From Lysobacteraceae bacterium SCN 69-320 (GTDB lineage Bacteria > Pseudomonadota > Gammaproteobacteria > Xanthomonadales > Rhodanobacteraceae): 64,000 bases of DNA. Below are positions 62,931-64,000 of the stretch, in pieces. The notes below the pieces were generated by a model. The model had not been told where the DNA came from. It worked only from the letters and a program-made list of their open reading frames with translations, and did no database searches. Positions within the stretch are counted from its first letter, which is position 1. Each line of letters opens with the position of its first letter. Both the position numbers and the translations under genes were made by a program. The DNA lies in contig MEFP01000030.1 in the NCBI GenBank assembly GCA_001725155.1, positions 1 to 64,000 of the forward strand. The letters run 5' to 3'.

Positions 62931-64000
62931 ATGCCTCTTGCCCTGCTCGCCTTGACGATCAGCGCCTTCGCCATCGGGACGACCGAGTTCGTCATCGTCG
63001 GCCTGATCCCGACCATCGCCGCCGACCTCGGCGTCAGCCTGCCCTCGGCCGGCCTGCTGGTGAGTCTCTACGCACTCGGCGTCGCCGTCGGTGCGCCGCT
63101 GCTGACCGCCCTGACCGGCAAGCTGCCGCGCAAGCAGCTGCTGCTCGGCCTGATGGCCCTGTTCACCGTCGGCAACCTCGTCGCCTGGCTGTCGCCGGGC
63201 TATGAATCGCTGATCGTCGCGCGCATCCTGACCGGGCTCGCCCACGGCGTGTTCTTCTCGATCGGCTCCATCATTGCGACCAGCCTCGTCGCCAGGGACA
63301 AGGCCGCCAGCGCGATCGCGATCATGTTCAGCGGCCTGACCGTGGCCCTGGTCACCGGCGTGCCGCTGGGCACCTTCATCGGCCAGCACTTCGGCTGGCG
63401 CGCGACCTTCCTGGCCGTGTCGGCGCTCGGCGTGATCGCCCTGCTCGGCAGCCTGCTGTTCGTGCCGCGCAACGTCCATCACAGCGCGCCGGCGACCCTT
63501 CGCCAGCAGTTGCAGGTACTGGCCCAGCCGCGCCTGCTGCTGGTCTATGCGATGACCGCGGCCGGCTACGGTGGCACCTTCATCGCGTTCACGTTCTTTG
63601 CGCCGCTGCTGCAGCAGGTCAGCGGTTACTCGGCCAACGCGGTCAGCCTGGTGCTGCTGGTCTACGGCGTCTCGGTCGCCGTCGGCAACCTCTGGGGCGG
63701 CAGGCTCGCCGACCGCCACGGCCCGATCGCCGCGCTCGAACGCATCTTCCTGCTACTGGCCGCGGTGCTGCTGGTGCTCGGCGTCACCGCGACGAGCAAG
63801 CCGCTGGTGCTGCTGACCGTGCTGGCCTGGGGCGCCGTCGCATTCGGCAACGTGCCGGGCCTGCAGGTCTACGTGGTCAAGCAGGCGCAGCGCTACGCGC
63901 CGCAGGCCGTCGACGTCGCCGCGGGCCTGAACATCGCCGCGTTCAATCTCGGCATCGCCGGCGGCGCCTGGATGGGCGGACACATCGTCGCCGGACTGGG
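62931..64000 (+). CDS. MFS drug/arabinose exporter-like permease, 3' end outside the window
   Basis: The first 356 codons from ATG 62931, still open at base 64000; the full protein is probably ~390-400 aa. Major facilitator of the AraJ/YdhP/SotB-like exporter group: the first helix A-F-A-I-G-T-T-E-F-V-I-V-G-L-I-P is the diagnostic start. Ten helices are visible, with G-K-L-P-R-K between helices 2 and 3 and G-V-P-L-G-T-F-I-G-Q motif C in helix 5. A LysR gene is divergent. Substrate not predictable. Confidence 0.93.
   Translation, partial: MPLALLALTISAFAIGTTEFVIVGLIPTIAADLGVSLPSAGLLVSLYALGVAVGAPLLTALTGKLPRKQLLLGLMALFTVGNLVAWLSPGYESLIVARILTGLAHGVFFSIGSIIATSLVARDKAASAIAIMFSGLTVALVTGVPLGTFIGQHFGWRATFLAVSALGVIALLGSLLFVPRNVHHSAPATLRQQLQVLAQPRLLLVYAMTAAGYGGTFIAFTFFAPLLQQVSGYSANAVSLVLLVYGVSVAVGNLWGGRLADRHGPIAALERIFLLLAAVLLVLGVTATSKPLVLLTVLAWGAVAFGNVPGLQVYVVKQAQRYAPQAVDVAAGLNIAAFNLGIAGGAWMGGHIVAGL

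Overview
The window is high-GC, gene-dense chromosomal DNA of a gammaproteobacterium of the order Xanthomonadales. A Rhodanobacteraceae (Dokdonella-like) relative is my best guess. The reasons are the pcm-tolC-waaA order, PPi-dependent phosphofructokinase next to a membrane pyrophosphatase, the lipid A/LPS genes, and secreted proteins ending in a short F-x-N-G-F tail. The lineage is inferred from gene content only. I found no rRNA, tRNA, CRISPR array, insertion sequence or prophage. The last gene (an MFS exporter) runs off the right edge.

1-11.7 kb is housekeeping. It holds a PilZ protein, a DUF192 protein, a SirB1-type protein, rubredoxin, thiE-hemL (overlapping), an ArgD-type aminotransferase and a trans-sulfuration enzyme. 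A leftward run follows (VOC lyase, SDR, LON-domain protein, mpl, membrane protein, adk). 11.9-17.8 kb gathers three pyrophosphate enzymes: PPi-phosphofructokinase, a K+-independent H+-pumping pyrophosphatase and soluble pyrophosphatase. Two secreted proteins with the F-x-N-G-F tail lie at 16.2 and 19.0 kb. thiC follows behind a TPP riboswitch.

22.7-30.6 kb is an efflux locus: a TetR regulator with a palindromic operator, a divergent lipoprotein adaptor and RND pump, then pcm and tolC. 30.6-41.1 kb is envelope biogenesis: waaA, an LpxL-type acyltransferase, the DUF2339/DUF3999 pair, a GT2, an O-antigen ligase, a GT4 and a zf-CHCC protein.

41-57 kb is the accessory part and holds the most unusual content. 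It has a Tat-exported tyrosinase with plant polyphenol-oxidase-like C-terminal domains, preceded by a lipoprotein that looks like a free copy of that C-terminal domain. There is an HPt protein, an exported amidohydrolase and a XRE-type regulator. Next comes an aldehyde dehydrogenase/DUF779 unit with a sigma-54 promoter and a divergent AcoR-type activator. A three-gene unit encodes a zinc phospholipase C, a parvulin-like foldase and a membrane-anchored helical protein. Divergent from it is a probable pore-forming toxin joining a Cry-delta-endotoxin-like helical domain to a jacalin-like lectin domain.

57-64 kb returns to ordinary functions: a membrane diguanylate cyclase, a CNT nucleoside transporter with ribokinase, and a LysR regulator divergent from an MFS exporter.

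Many 3' ends, especially between convergent genes, carry long perfect GC hairpins without a T-tract. Only two classical T-tract terminators are seen (after ppa and after tolC).
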